NCBI GenBank assembly: GCA_024803745.1
Contig: JANJXV010000025.1
Span: 16,138,341-16,202,340 of the forward strand
Source of the DNA: Megascapheus bottae
Taxonomy: Eukaryota > Chordata > Mammalia > Rodentia > Geomyidae
Direction of reading: 5' to 3'
DNA length: 64,000 nt
Position numbers and translations under genes: made by a program. Under the pieces are notes generated by a model. That model was not told the DNA's origin. It made no database searches and worked only from the letters and a program-made list of their open reading frames with translations. Positions 10,190 through 20,559 of this stretch are shown one piece after another (the stretch's first letter is position 1; each line of letters opens with the position of its first letter).

Positions 10190-10560
10190 TCTTTGGGGGG
10201 TATATTTATATTACTGTTTTGGGGGGGTTCACTTGTTTCTGTTTTTCTAGGGTTTTGAGTCACATTCTTGGATTATTTATTTGAGATCTCTAATCTTGGC
10301 CTGTAGACAGTCTGGGTGGTTAAACCTCCCCCTTAGCATTGTCCTTCAGTCCTATAGGCTCTGCAGAGTTGTATCTGTCTTTTATTTGAGTCTAGGAATG
10401 CCTACATTTCTTTCCTGGTTTCATCAATGATCATTGCAGAGTGAATGGCTTGCTCCATGTTTGATTGAAGAGCAGTTTCTCTTACTATTGATGTCTAATT
10501 TTGATCTCCCATTATCTTTTAGGACACAAGAATTATTTCCAGGTTTTGTTTTTTATTTTG
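10190..10560 (-). mobile_element. L1 fragment
   Basis: Reverse-oriented L1 ORF2-like sequence ('ttctagggttttgagtcaca', 'cctcccccttagcattg', 'gatgtctaattttgatctcc'). Heavily decayed. Confidence 0.6.
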
Positions 10561-10579
10561 TTTTTTTTTTTTTTTTTTG

Positions 10580-11071
10580 GTATTCAGACTTGCTCTAATA
10601 TCATCTAAGTTAGAGAAAGTTCCCCAGAGGCTGAGAAGCAGGTGTGTCCATACATGCAACCTCAGCTGGGTGGAACAGTGAGCAGATCTCAGTTCGGTTC
10701 ATTGGGTCAGTGCTGCTGTTTAGTTCTGAGCCATCTTTGTTGATTTAGGAGCCTGGGTGAACTGTCTGGGAGTATAACATATACAGTTCTCCTCTTCTTT
10801 TCTATGCTTTATTTTCCCCTCCTTTCCAGCTATCTGAGACAAGATGCAAAAAAAAAAAAAAGGACTCAGATTAGTGTTTGTCTGGAGCTTATTTGTTTTA
10901 GGAAGTGAGTCAAGGACTAGGGAGGATTAAGCTGAGGGAAAAGCTGATGGACCCCCAAGCTCCACAGGGTTCCCCCTCCCCTACTGCAGGCCCTGCAAGA
11001 GCATGCAAAAGGCACCAAAGCCCCTACACACAGCTCTTACTTAATACTGGTTTCTGAAAGTGGTATCTCTT
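10580..11071. other. unique non-coding stretch
   Basis: Follows a T run at 10559-10578. No feature recognised. Confidence 0.55.
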
Positions 11072-11086
11072 GTCAAGTGAAATTTT

Positions 11087-11283
11087 TTTTTTCTTTTTTG
11101 CCAGTCCTGGGCTTGAGCTCAGGGCCTGAGCACTGTCCTTGGACTTCCTTAAGGCTAGAGCTCTACCGCTTGAGCCTCAGCACCATTTCTGGCTTTTTTC
11201 TATGTATGTGGTACCAAGGAATCGAACCCGGGTGTCCATGCATGCTAGGCAAGCACTTTAACCACTAGGCCAAACTCCCAGCC
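11087..11283 (-). mobile_element. IDL-Geo SINE with TSD
   Basis: Complete reverse copy with CpG-bearing 'ggaatcgaacccgggt'. TSD 'gtcaagtgaaatttt' (11072-11086) and 'gtcacatgaaatttt' (11284-11298). Confidence 0.95.
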
Positions 11284-11389
11284 GTCACATGAAATTTTGT
11301 ATCTCTGTATTATATATCATGGTTCTATGTGTGGAGCAGAGGGTACTCCTCACATCTAGCCATCCCAGGATCCTTGAGATCCTTTAGCT

Positions 11390-11490
11390 TTCCCATTTGA
11401 GAAAGAAAGTGAGAGCTCAGAAAAGCCTGAAATCACATAGCTCAAAAGTGATGGAGCCCAAACTCAAGCTCTGTTTTAACGCCACAGCCT
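11390..11490 (+). mobile_element. MIR SINE
   Basis: Collinear with the MIR 3' half: 'tttcccatttgagaaa', 'aatcacatagctcaaaagtg', 'cccaaactcaagctctg'. Confidence 0.75.
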
Positions 11491-12025
11491 CTCAGAACCA
11501 TGAGCTCTACTGCTGTGTGTGGTGTTGGGTGTGAGTTGGAGTGAGGTCAAACTTACCTGATTTCAGCCTTCCTTGTCCTCAAAGGGGTTGGCAACACAGC
11601 CCTAAAAAGTAAGAACGAGAGTAAGCAGTCTCTGGGTGGGTTTGAACACATCTCTGTTCAAATAGGACTATTCTAAAAACATCCTAAAAATAACAGAAGC
11701 CAGGAGATTTTACACAGCTTATTCAAAGAAGCACTTTTGTTATACTGTGTTTTGTATTGTGTTGTATTATAATAATGTATTGTGTAGCCTCTGCATTCTC
11801 TACTCCTCAAAGAGCAGAGAATTCCTAAGGAAAACAGGTAATTATTGAGTAAATGACAGGCTATGGTGACAGAGAAATTAACCAAGGCTGGTTTTCTTCT
11901 GCAACCTCACTAGAAAAGAATGTGAAGCATTTTCTTGCTTCCTCTCAAGCCCTTTGTGTTCTGCAGGGCTGAGCTCCTCCTGCCCCAAAGAAAAATGAGA
12001 GACCTCCCTTCATTTTTCTCTGTAT

Positions 12026-12026
<1 letters not shown>
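11491..12026. other. unique non-coding stretch
   Basis: Includes a TGT/TAT-rich segment near 11737-11785. No gene seen. Confidence 0.55.

Positions 12027-12074
<48 letters not shown>
12027..12074. repeat. (TG)n microsatellite
   Basis: About 24 units at the 3' end of the following reverse B1-Geo SINE. Confidence 0.97.
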
Positions 12075-12075
<1 letters not shown>

Positions 12076-12245
12076 CAATACTGGGACTTGAACTCAGAGC
12101 CTGGACTTTTTAAGTCAATGTTGATGCTCTATCACTGAAGTCACACTTTCACTTGTGGCTCGTGGATGGTTAATTGGAGATAAGAGGCTCATAGAACCTT
12201 TGAACTGAGGCCCTCAGATCTCAGCCTCCTGAGCAGCTATCTAGG
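12075..12245 (-). mobile_element. B1-Geo SINE, 5'-shortened
   Basis: Geo tail, linker, and a head ending early after 'cagatctcagcctcctgagc'. Confidence 0.87.
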
Positions 12246-12450
12246 CCTTGAATATTTGCACTCTGGCCTTGAATTTGGAGAGGATGCTTTCAGCCCTCAC
12301 AAAAACCTGTAATCTACCAGACTTCAGGCAATGAGACACCTAGCATGGACCATTTCAGACTTATTTGCTTTTCTCTAAGTTTTTGGGACCCAGAGTTTTA
12401 GAATTCTGTATAGAAGGAAGAGAAAAGTTACTGCAATGAAACTTTCTGAG

Positions 12451-12651
12451 GAGCCGAGAGTTTGGCCTAGTGGTAGAGTGCTTGTCTAGCATACACGAAG
12501 ACCCGAGTTTGATTCCTCGGTACCACATACATAGAAAAAAACCAGAAGTGGTACTAAGGCTCAAGTGGTAGAGCTCTAGCCTTGAGAAAGTTCAAGGACA
12601 GTGTTCAGGCCCTGAGCTCAAGCCCAGGACTGGCCAAAACAACAACAACAA
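12451..12651 (+). mobile_element. IDL-Geo SINE, perfect TSD
   Basis: Head 'gagtttggcctagtggtaga', Geo tail 'ggctcaagtggtagagctct', tail of CAA units. TSD 'aaactttctgag' at 12439-12450 and 12652-12663, identical. Confidence 0.97.
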
Positions 12652-12663
12652 AAACTTTCTGAG

Positions 12664-13258
12664 CTCCTGTAGGTCATGAATTATTTAATTCCATCTAGGG
12701 GAAAAAATAGAAAGCACTGAATCAGGTCAATTTTGAAGCCTGAAGTTTAGACTCCTCTTTCCAGCCCAAATTCTAGGGCAGCTACATCAGGTCCAGCCAT
12801 AAACAAATATGACAAATAAGTAAAGATTTATAGATTTATTACCTAGCAAGGGAAGCCATGAGAAGCAAGCACTTGAGCCATGTTCAGGACATAGACATAA
12901 GCTATAGGTTTAAACAAAGAACCAGGGCCTGGGGGGTGCAGAGTTAAACTACAGCCTGACTGATTAGCACAGTTTCCCAAAGGTTCCAAAAGTTACCCTT
13001 TCATCCCTTAACTGGGAGCCCTCAAGTTTTCATAACATAATTTCTCTAGCCTCACTGTGATAATTGTCTTCATTTGAGCCTGCCTGCTCACCTTCCTTAA
13101 ATCTCAGTCTCCTCATCCTTAAGTTGTGATGGGATGAAGGGTGGATTTAATAGAATAATGCCTATGGAGATAGAACACTCAACCAATCACCCAATAATTG
13201 GAAGTTATCATTGCTTACAATATTGATTGTATTAGCAACAAAAGCAACTCAAATATCA
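12664..13258. other. unique non-coding stretch
   Basis: AT-moderate sequence between two IDL-Geo copies; nothing recognised. Confidence 0.55.
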
Positions 13259-13273
13259 GAAATGATCAACCAC

Positions 13274-13474
13274 TGGCCAGGAGTGTGGCAAAGTGGTAGA
13301 GTGCTTGCCTAGCATACACAAAACCCTAGGTTCAATTCCTCAGTACCACATACACAGAAAATGCTGGAAGTAGTGCTGTAGCTCAAGCAGTGGAGTGCTA
13401 GCCTTGAGAAAGCCTAAGCATCCAGGCCTTAAATTCAAGCCCCAGGACTGACAAAAGAAAAAAGAAAAGATAAA
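13274..13474 (+). mobile_element. IDL-Geo SINE with TSD
   Basis: Older copy with mutated boxes. TSD 'gaaatgatcaaccac' (13259-13273) and 'gaaatgatacaccac' (13475-13489). Confidence 0.94.
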
Positions 13475-13519
13475 GAAATGATACACCACAAAAAGCCACA
13501 AATGAGGTCACATTTGTGT

Positions 13520-13715
13520 TTACGTTACCTGCTTTCCATTTCTGTGACAAAATACCGGAGACAAATAATTAAGGGAGGATGGATTTCTTTTGGCTCACAA
13601 TTTCAGTACTGGTAGCCAGCACATTGTTTCTGGACCTGTGCTATAGGACTGTATTATGAGGGAAGTGGCTTCTGGGAAAGAAGGAGATGAGAAGAGCGGA
13701 GGAGAAGGGGTGGGA

Positions 13716-13787
<72 letters not shown>

Positions 13788-14125
13788 GGAGGGGAGAAGA
13801 GAGGAGAAAGGAGAGAAGATGGGAGAGGAGGGAAGAGGAAAGGAGAAGAGAGGGGGATGAGAAGGAAATGGAAAGGGAGAGAAAAGGAGGGATGGGGAGG
13901 GGAGAGTGGGGAAGGGGTAAGGAAGGAAGAGAAGAACAAGGTCTAGCCTTTAAAGATACGCCCACTTCCTCCAACGTGACCCCGCCCCTAATAGGCCACT
14001 TATCCTGGATGGTTTCCCTGGAGCCAGCAGCATCATGATTCAATCATTCCGCTATAGCGACACTATCTGGGGACCAGGCTTTCATCCACATGAGCCTTTT
14101 GGGGAGGGAGGGGGACACTTGCCAA
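13520..14125 (-). mobile_element. MaLR (MST-like) LTR remnant
   Basis: On the + strand it begins 'ctgtgacaaaataccggaga', 'ttggctcacaatttcag' and ends 'acttcctccaacgtgac' ... 'cacatgagccttttgggg'. This pattern is known from the reverse complement of MST-type LTRs. Its middle is replaced by a 215-bp purine expansion. Family level is inferred from memory of the consensus. Confidence 0.6.
13715..13930. repeat. (GAAA)n plus GGA-rich polypurine tract
   Basis: About 18 GAAA units to 13787, then G/A-rich sequence to about 13930. The long open frames on both strands here come from the missing pyrimidines. Confidence 0.95.
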
Positions 14126-14483
14126 TCTAAACCTTAACCATGTGGTTGCTCAAAGTCTGAAAGGGTGGCCAGGACCAGGGAAAGAAAGGCTGAAAGCTGC
14201 TTACTGAAAGGGGTGGGGTGGGGGCGGCATTAGGGACTCCTAACCTTAAGGATGAAAGTTCTGTAGCCTGTGAGGGGACAATGTCTCTTCACCTCTTCTG
14301 TTCCCAAAGGAACAGTTTTCCTGGAGCACACCATGTACAGAAAGAACACTGAGTTACCCAGGACATCAATAACCCATGATAAGGGCTCAAAGCCAGGGCC
14401 AGGAGGGAGGAGGGCAAAGGAGGGAGCAGGCTGGCACCAGGTGCCAACGAGGGCATCTGCAGTTTGTCCCTAGCACCTGCCAC
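14126..14483. other. unique non-coding stretch
   Basis: GC-moderate; ORFs at 14270-14525 on both strands overlap and look spurious. Confidence 0.55.
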
Positions 14484-14603
14484 ACTTCCTTTTCTGGCTT
14501 TTTTGCTGGTTGATGTCTTACTCATTTGTCTTTCCAGAGGCTTAGTTTTGAACTGAAGCTTCTTAGATCTCAGCCTCCCGAGTCTAGGATCACAGGATGT
14601 GCA
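14484..14603 (-). mobile_element. B1-Geo SINE fragment
   Basis: Keeps the linker/head junction 'ttttctggcttttttgctgg' and 'ttagatctcagcctcccgag'. The Geo tail is missing. Confidence 0.7.
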
Positions 14604-15530
14604 GGCTGAGAAAGCTGTTTACATTGAGCCCTTCTCAGTGCAAAGGGACAGCCACTCTGTGTAGGTGTTTCCTATGGTGACCCAATTACATCCCCAGCCT
14701 TGGAGCTCCTGAGCCTCATTTAGATACTGCATTCCTTGCCTAAATTAGAGGTACGGCCTGGCTGATGGCTGAGTCACTGGCTGAGTTTTCCCCAGTGCCT
14801 AGGTCCTGAGATGGGACTTCATGTTTAGACAAAAAAAAAAAATGCTTTCTATGTAAAGATGCACAGAAAAACAAAGAAGACATCTTCACCAAATATTCAC
14901 AAGCGCCATCCGTAGACACCCACAGGGGGAAAGAGAGTGGGAGACTCATAGGATTTTTTTTCTCTTTTGTTTATCTCAATTTCCTATTTTTTAAACTATG
15001 AACATGGATTATTAGTGTTTCAGAAAGTAAAGGAAGGAGAGAAAACAGAAAGGAAAAGCTCAAAAATAGTTCAACACTTGTCACTCTAGCTACTCTAGCA
15101 AAGCTATCTCTGCAAGTGAGGCTTGCCTGCTTTCCTGTTGTTATTTTGATTGGCTGATTGATTACTGCTGCAAATGCTGCCTTCACCTTTTTACTCCCAC
15201 CATCCCTCCCTCTGCTTTCAAGTTTCAGTGCAAAAGGCTCCTTATCACCCAGTCTTGGGCTCCAGCCCGGCCCTCTCTCCTCCAGTCCATTGAATCCTTA
15301 CTGCCTTCCCCAAGGTTCCCACGCCCTGCATGACCTCAGACATCCAGGTGTGCTTGAATCCTGAGTGTGACTCACCTCAAACATTGACAATGCCCTGGAG
15401 TCTGGAGCTCTGTCACCCCCAAGTGAGGGAGGAGGTGGGGGGGGGGTGTTCATCACAAAGCCAGTGATAATATGACTGCCTCCCTCATGATATGACTGTC
15501 TCCCTCATGGAGCTATTTAAAGAAAACCTG
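14604..15530. other. unique non-coding stretch
   Basis: Holds single AP-1-type heptamers (tgagtca at 14770-14776, tgactca at 15368-15374) and a short MIR-like end near 15535-15590 ('gtgctcaataaat'). Confidence 0.5.
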
Positions 15531-15619
15531 GTCGTAAATGTAAAGTGTTTAACTTAGTGATAGACAGTTAAGTGCTCAATAAATAATATTCTCTCCTCCC
15601 CCCCCTCTCTTTCTCTCTC

Positions 15620-15788
15620 ATTTATTAGTACCAGGGCTAAAACTCAGAGCCTGGGTACTATCCTTTAGCTTTTTCACTCAAGGCTAGCACTCAATCACAT
15701 TGAGCCACAAACTGGCTTTGAATCGGAATCCTCAGGGTTCAGCCTCTTGAGTAGCTAGGATTACAGGCATGAGCCACCAGTGCCCAGC
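15620..15788 (-). mobile_element. B1-Geo SINE, internally deleted
   Basis: The Geo tail goes from 'attgagccacaaactggctt' directly to the head, so the linker is lost. Confidence 0.88.
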
Positions 15789-16284
15789 TAATAATATTAT
15801 CTTAAAAGGATAATATTGCCTCTGATTTCGCTAGTTGTGGGCAGCTCAATGTCTCCCCCTTTATTCTTGAGAGATACATGCTAAGACACCCCCTCCGTGA
15901 GATTCCCCATACAACAGATAACCTAGGTACACTATGCCTAAGCCACTATTGAGAGGGTAGCATTTATAGGTAGGATACTTGGGACAAAGGAGTGGTTGGC
16001 GTCCCAGATGAACAGAGTAAAAGAGGTCAAGATTTCATTTAACTTCTCACCATGGTATGTAATTCAAACTTTGTGATGTATCTATCTTCGGAACTTCCCT
16101 TTTCATAGTTTCAGACCTTAGTTGACCACAAATAGGAGCCAATAGTGTGAAGATCGAAACTACACATGCGCAGGGACTAATGTATCCTGTTCAGTAGCGG
16201 TGAATATAATTTTGAATTTTCCGAAGGTTTCCTCAGTCAGTTAGCAGCAGATCCTCATACTATATAGGAAAGGCAATCACTTCC
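15789..16284. other. unique non-coding stretch
   Basis: Contains 'cacatgcgcagg', a partial NRF1-type motif near 16165. No gene. Confidence 0.5.
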
Positions 16285-16443
16285 ATGTTTTACACATGTT
16301 AATTATTTGATTCCACATGACAACACCCTGGAGTTTTCTGACTTGATACAGCACAGAAAGATGATGTAAATTACCCAGGTGGCAGAACCAAGCATTGAAC
16401 CCTGGTAGTTTAACTCCTGATCTCCACCAATTCCTGCTATACA
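16285..16443 (+). mobile_element. MIR SINE
   Basis: Collinear MIR features: 'ttttacacatgttaattatt', 'aaattacccaggtggcagaa', 'attgaaccctggtagttt'. Confidence 0.75.
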
Positions 16444-16616
16444 CAACTGCCTGGGAAGCTGAGATTAATTAAACATACATACATTAACTCCTGTTCATGG
16501 AATGTTCTGCGGTAACTGAGAACAGCACCCACATTGATTCCATTAAGATCCAGACATGGAAAATTATTCATTCTTTGTCTCTTCCATTCATTAAAAGAAA
16601 AAGAAAAAAGAAAAAA

Positions 16617-16715
16617 GCAGGGATTGGAGATTTAGCTCAGGGAAGAACATTTGCCTGGCAAGTACAAAGCCCTGAGTTTGGGTTTCTCAGTTCTTAAAAA
16701 CAAACAGGCAAACAA
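16617..16715 (+). mobile_element. ID SINE
   Basis: Classic rodent ID: 'agggattggagatttagctc' then 'catttgcctggcaagtacaa', 'aaagccctgagtttggg', A/C-rich tail. No Geo monomer attached. Confidence 0.75.
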
Positions 16716-16734
16716 ACAAAAACCAGGAATATCA

Positions 16735-17020
16735 TGCTGGGTGTGATGGTTACTTAGAAGGCAGATATCAGAAGATCTCTGAGCCCAAGTCAGAAAAAAA
16801 AAAAAAAAAGGTAGTAAGAACTACCTCAACAAACAAACAGAGTGAAGTAGTGTGTACCTGTAATCCCAGCTCCATGGATGGCAATGTGGGCAAAAATCAT
16901 TGAAAAGAATGATCTAAATCTAACACATCTGAGAATGTGGCTAAAAGTGGTAAAGCATCAGTCTAGCAAGTGCAAGGCAGGCTCTGAGTTCAAATCCTAG
17001 GACCAACATAGAAAACAAAA
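16735..17020 (+). mobile_element. B1-dID SINE (with extra B1-like unit)
   Basis: Two 7SL-like heads followed by a tRNA-like tail 'gtggctaaaagtggtaaagc' and 'gagttcaaatcctaggacc'. The tail lacks the extra Geo middle section. Confidence 0.65.
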
Positions 17021-17377
17021 TTCCAAAATATCTGGTACACACCAAGCAATATTATGTGGTGAAACCTAAGAGCGAATGAGACAGATGTGGATCCTACTTT
17101 CATATTGCTAGGACTTCATATTCTGATGTGCATGGCATACGGTAGTAGCTCAGCAAGGCCCTAAGCATCATGGACTTGGTTGGACACAAAAACCCAATTC
17201 CTGCCCCGAGGGGGTTAGGAAGTCAGAGCGCCACTAGAGGGCGCTGTTCTGCAGGACTCCCCCCTCCCGTTCCCTCCCCACCTCCAGTCCATATTAGGGA
17301 AACTGCCCCAGCAAGACTTGAACTCCCTATTTGGGTTCCTGAGAAAGCAATTCAGAGCTGACCTCTGCTTTTCCCAT
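17021..17377. other. unique stretch holding a CTCF motif
   Basis: CpG- and C-richer than its surroundings at 17210-17290. The only non-SINE regulatory-looking block in the left third. Confidence 0.6.
17231..17245 (+). promoter_or_regulatory. CTCF core motif match
   Basis: ccactagagggcgct fits every position of the published CTCF core CCASYAGRKGGCRSY. It lies in unique sequence and not in a SINE. Motif only; occupancy is inferred. Confidence 0.7.
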
Positions 17378-17592
17378 GCCAGTCCTGAGGACACCCTGGG
17401 GCTTCAACTCAGGGTTTGGGCACTCTCTCTTCCCTTTTGTGTTCTATCACTTGAGCCACATTGCCATTTCTGGTAGTTCACTGGAGATAAGATTCTCACA
17501 AATTCTCCTGCCCAGTCTGGCTTCAAACTGGGATCCTCAGATCTCAGCTTCTTGAGTAGCTAGGATAACTAGTGTGAACCACCAGTGCCAGT
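17378..17592 (-). mobile_element. B1-Geo SINE
   Basis: Reverse copy: altered 3' end, Geo box region 'ctatcacttgagccaca', linker 'cactggagataagattctca', head to 'gaaccaccagtgcc'. Confidence 0.88.
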
Positions 17593-17984
17593 TTCAAGTT
17601 GGGCCTTAATTCCTCCACACTCCATCCTCTACCCCGATTCCTGCAAGGCACTTTAGTGTCCCACCTAGAACCTTCTGGACCTCACCTACTGCCCCTCTGC
17701 TTGCCATTACCCTCACGGTGCTGATCTTCTTGATCTTCCCATAGGCCCTGGAATGCACCTGGCCCTTCTTGTCCGGTCCCTTGCCAGGAAGACTCTCCTC
17801 CCACAAGTCAAGGTGCCTGTTTTCTTGTCAATCTAAATTCCTGCTCAGATTTCACCCCCACCTTTTCCCTTCCATCCATCCCCCCTCCCCAGAATACCAT
17901 TGAAAATGTCACCAGGTCCTATTTTATGTTCATCATAGTTGTCAACATATAATTTAACAAAAGGGAAAAACAACTCATGAGACA
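17593..17984. other. unique stretch with coding-like composition on minus strand
   Basis: C-rich on the + strand; includes the possible exon listed separately. Confidence 0.45.
17711..17816 (-). other. possible small exon or exon relic, unidentified
   Basis: A minus-strand open segment reads WEESLPGKGPDKKG, then HSRAYGKIKKIS. Codons are G/C-ending like expressed mammalian genes (AAG, ATC, AGC, ACC). It is bounded by an AG (17817-17818) and a GT (17709-17710, agg|gtaatg). The acceptor side lacks a pyrimidine tract, and I do not recognise the protein. Chance or pseudogene relic is quite possible. Confidence 0.2.
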
Positions 17985-18322
17985 GAGCATGATGGTCACA
18001 TGACTAATCCCAGCTATTCAGGAGGCAGAGACTAGGAGATTCAAATCTAGCCAGGACAAAAAAAGAAAGGAAAGGAGGGAGGGAGGGAGGAAAGAAAGGA
18101 GGGAGGGGAAAGAAGGAAAAGAAGGAAGGAAGATTCCCATCTCAACCAATATGGTGATTCAAAATTGTAAGCCTGGCTACAGGGGAGGCATAAGTAGCTC
18201 AGGCCTGCCCAGGCTAAACATGTGAGACCTTATCTGACAAATAACTACTGCATGGCTCAAATGATAGAGCAGCTACCTTACAAGTACAAGGTCCTGAGTT
18301 CAACTTATGGCCCTACTACTGC
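17985..18322 (+). mobile_element. B1 + B1-dID SINE tandem
   Basis: A 7SL head (actaatcccagctattcagg), a GGGA/GGAA tract (18063-18130), a second head, then a dID tail 'catggctcaaatgatagagc' and 'gtcctgagttcaac'. Confidence 0.7.
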
Positions 18323-18395
18323 TACTGTGTGTATAAGGAAACTGAGTCATGAAGGTATCAGGATAAAGGAAGGGCAGCAATTGAACTCAACCGAC

Positions 18396-18599
18396 TTTTT
18401 TTTTTTTTTTTTTTTTTTTTTGCTACTCTAGGGGCTTGAATTCAGGGTTTGAGTACTGTCTCAAGGCTAGAGCTCTACCACTTGAACCACAACACCATTT
18501 CCAGCTTTTTTTCTATCTATGTGGTACCAAGGAATTGAATCCCGGATCATCACGCATGCTAGGCAAGCACTCTATCACTAGGCCAAATTCCCAGCTCCG
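18396..18599 (-). mobile_element. IDL-Geo SINE with TSD
   Basis: Long T run then Geo and IDL in reverse. TSD 'tcaaccgac' (18387-18395) and 'tcaacagac' (18602-18610). Confidence 0.93.
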
Positions 18600-18610
18600 T
18601 CTCAACAGAC

Positions 18611-19036
18611 TTTTATTTCAGGGGTATAAGCCTGAGAGAGAAACCAGAGTCTTCTAGCCAGACAATAGCCAGCTCTGTATTAACAGGTCTCTGGTTATTA
18701 GGCAGAGAATGAAGCAGGGAGGGCAGAGGTCTAGGGTAGTTTGTCTTGGGAATGAGGCTGGATGAGAACTGGGGAAGGGACTCTTTGTGCAGATGGAATC
18801 TTATCTTGAGTTTTTGGGAAGCTTCTGCTTTTAGCCACCAAGTCAACAACAACAACAAAAAATTAAAGGCTGACAACTCACTGGTTATCTCTTTTACAGC
18901 CTCAGGGTATGTTGAGGAAGGGGAGGAGAAGTAGAGGGGAGGTGATTCATGAGTCTGTAGCAAGGGAAGTCAAAAGAGAGATGTCTAGGGGAAAGGGGAG
19001 TGCTTTTAAAGTCCCTTCCCATCCTGGTGAGCTTTC
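18611..19036. other. unique non-coding stretch
   Basis: Includes a small CAA run near 18846. Purine-rich at 18910-18945. No gene. Confidence 0.55.
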
Positions 19037-19045
19037 AAGAAGTAG

Positions 19046-19165
19046 ATTCCTCAGTACCACATACACTGGAAATGGCACTGTGGTTCAAGAGTGTGCTGGC
19101 CTTGAACAAAAGGAGCTCAGGGACAGTTCCCAGGCCCTGAGTTCAAGCCCTAGGACTGACAAAAA
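19046..19165 (+). mobile_element. IDL-Geo SINE, 5'-truncated but with TSD
   Basis: Begins inside the IDL monomer at 'attcctcagtaccacataca' and then has a full Geo tail. TSD 'aagaagtag' at 19037-19045 and 19166-19174, so the truncation occurred at insertion. Confidence 0.92.
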
Positions 19166-19298
19166 AAGAAGTAGCCATCCACCATCCATTCCAAAAGCTC
19201 CAGGAAGTCTTCCTGGAACCAGACTGACTGTCATTAACCCAAATCTCATCCCTGATTTGACTCACTGATAAAAGCCCCAGCTCTGGACTCTCGTGAGA

Positions 19299-19339
19299 GA
19301 GAGAGACAAATAGCCAGCCAGCCAGCCAGACAGGCAGGC

Positions 19340-19374
<35 letters not shown>

Positions 19375-19375
19375 G
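19299..19375. repeat. (GA)n, (GCCA)n and (GACA)n
   Basis: Tetranucleotide arrays in sequence; a clean GACA array at the end. Confidence 0.95.
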
Positions 19376-19755
19376 AAGGGAGTGGTTATGACACAGGCAT
19401 ACCCTGGGACAATTTCCCTTGTGTTTGATTTAGCAGGCTTCTGGTCTGGACTTTTTCTGATCTGTAAGTCACTTTCAAGGAAGGTGACTTTGCTGGGGAC
19501 ATTGGGCTTACAAGGCTGTCATTACTTCCCAGCTTCTAGCACACAGCTTCCCAGAGGGCCTGTGTGCTGCTGGACACAGGGGCTGGCAGGAAGTCCCTAA
19601 GGACTTGATTTCCCTGTGTGCTGTATCCACCAGGGGCGCACATTCTCCCAAAGCACTGGCAAGGCTGGATTTTTCTTCTCTCAATTTCTGTCACAAACCA
19701 AAGAGAGGCAATTCTATCTCCCATGGTTCCACAATGGTCACTTCTTTTCTTGTTT
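19376..19755. other. unique non-coding stretch
   Basis: No recognisable repeat. 'ccaccaggggcgca' at 19628 resembles CTCF but lacks one G. Confidence 0.5.
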
Positions 19756-19995
19756 TTCTATTTTTGTGCCAGTATTGGGACTTGAACTTGGCCTGAGCAC
19801 TGTCATTTAGCTTGTTCACTCAAGGCTGGTTGCTCAGCCACTTGAACCACAGTTCCACCCCTGGTACTTTTTGCTGGTTCATTGAAGATAAGAGTCTTGT
19901 GGACTTTCCTGTTCTGGCTGGTTTTGAACTTCTATCCCAAGATCTCAGCTTCATGAGTAACTAGGATTCACATACAGGCCACCAGCACCAAGCCC
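19756..19995 (-). mobile_element. B1-Geo SINE
   Basis: Reverse copy with a partly deleted Geo 3' end ('gacttgaacttggcctgagc'), linker 'tcattgaagataagagtct', head. Confidence 0.88.
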
Positions 19996-20559
19996 AGGCT
20001 GTCTCTTACAACCTATTTGTTCTCTGTGGACTGGCACAAAGCAATCAGACAGGTCCAGTTCATGAGGAATCTAAGGCATTCTGAGCCCCAAACAGGCATT
20101 TTTAGAACAGAGGAGAAAAAACATGGGAGTGTGGCTTCCATTGCAAAATATGAGGTATTTCTGTGTGGGTAGAGGGAGGATTTTTATGAGACACCTGCCA
20201 TCTTATAGGGTGCAACAAGGTGTGTATGTGTGTGTGTGGAGGGGGGGTTCTCAACACTCCATGTTACAGCCTCCCACAGGACTGCCACCCCAGGATTTAC
20301 TGCAGGCCGGTCTGGTCTCTGTTAGTCTCTGCCTATGGAGAAAGAAGAGTTCAGAGCAACCCAGGAGCTCAGAGGAAAAGTGTTAAGAATTTTCCCCTGG
20401 GGTAGAGTTGCTAAAACCATAGATTTGCAGGTTCAGTTCTATTTCCTGGTTTCAATACAATGGCTCTTTCTTTACAGGACACATTCTGAACTAGTGAAGA
20501 TAAAGGCTATTGTCTGGATCAATTTTATTTACTTCAGAGACAAGTCTCAGCCTACTGCT
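19996..20559. other. unique non-coding stretch
   Basis: Short TG run and G8 near 20220-20250. ORFs overlap in different frames and look spurious. Confidence 0.5.

Noticed and set aside
13595..14043. 114-129 codon ORFs rich in S, F, P, or K and E
   Set aside because: They translate a GAAA/GGA purine tract inside an LTR remnant.
16160..16172. NRF1-type site 'cacatgcgcagg'
   Set aside because: Only a half palindrome matches.
19299..19375. Regular short repeats resembling a CRISPR array
   Set aside because: Simple GACA/GCCA tetranucleotides without spacers in a mammalian genome.
19628..19641. Second CTCF-like site 'ccaccaggggcgca'
   Set aside because: Lacks one G of the core, so spacing is wrong.
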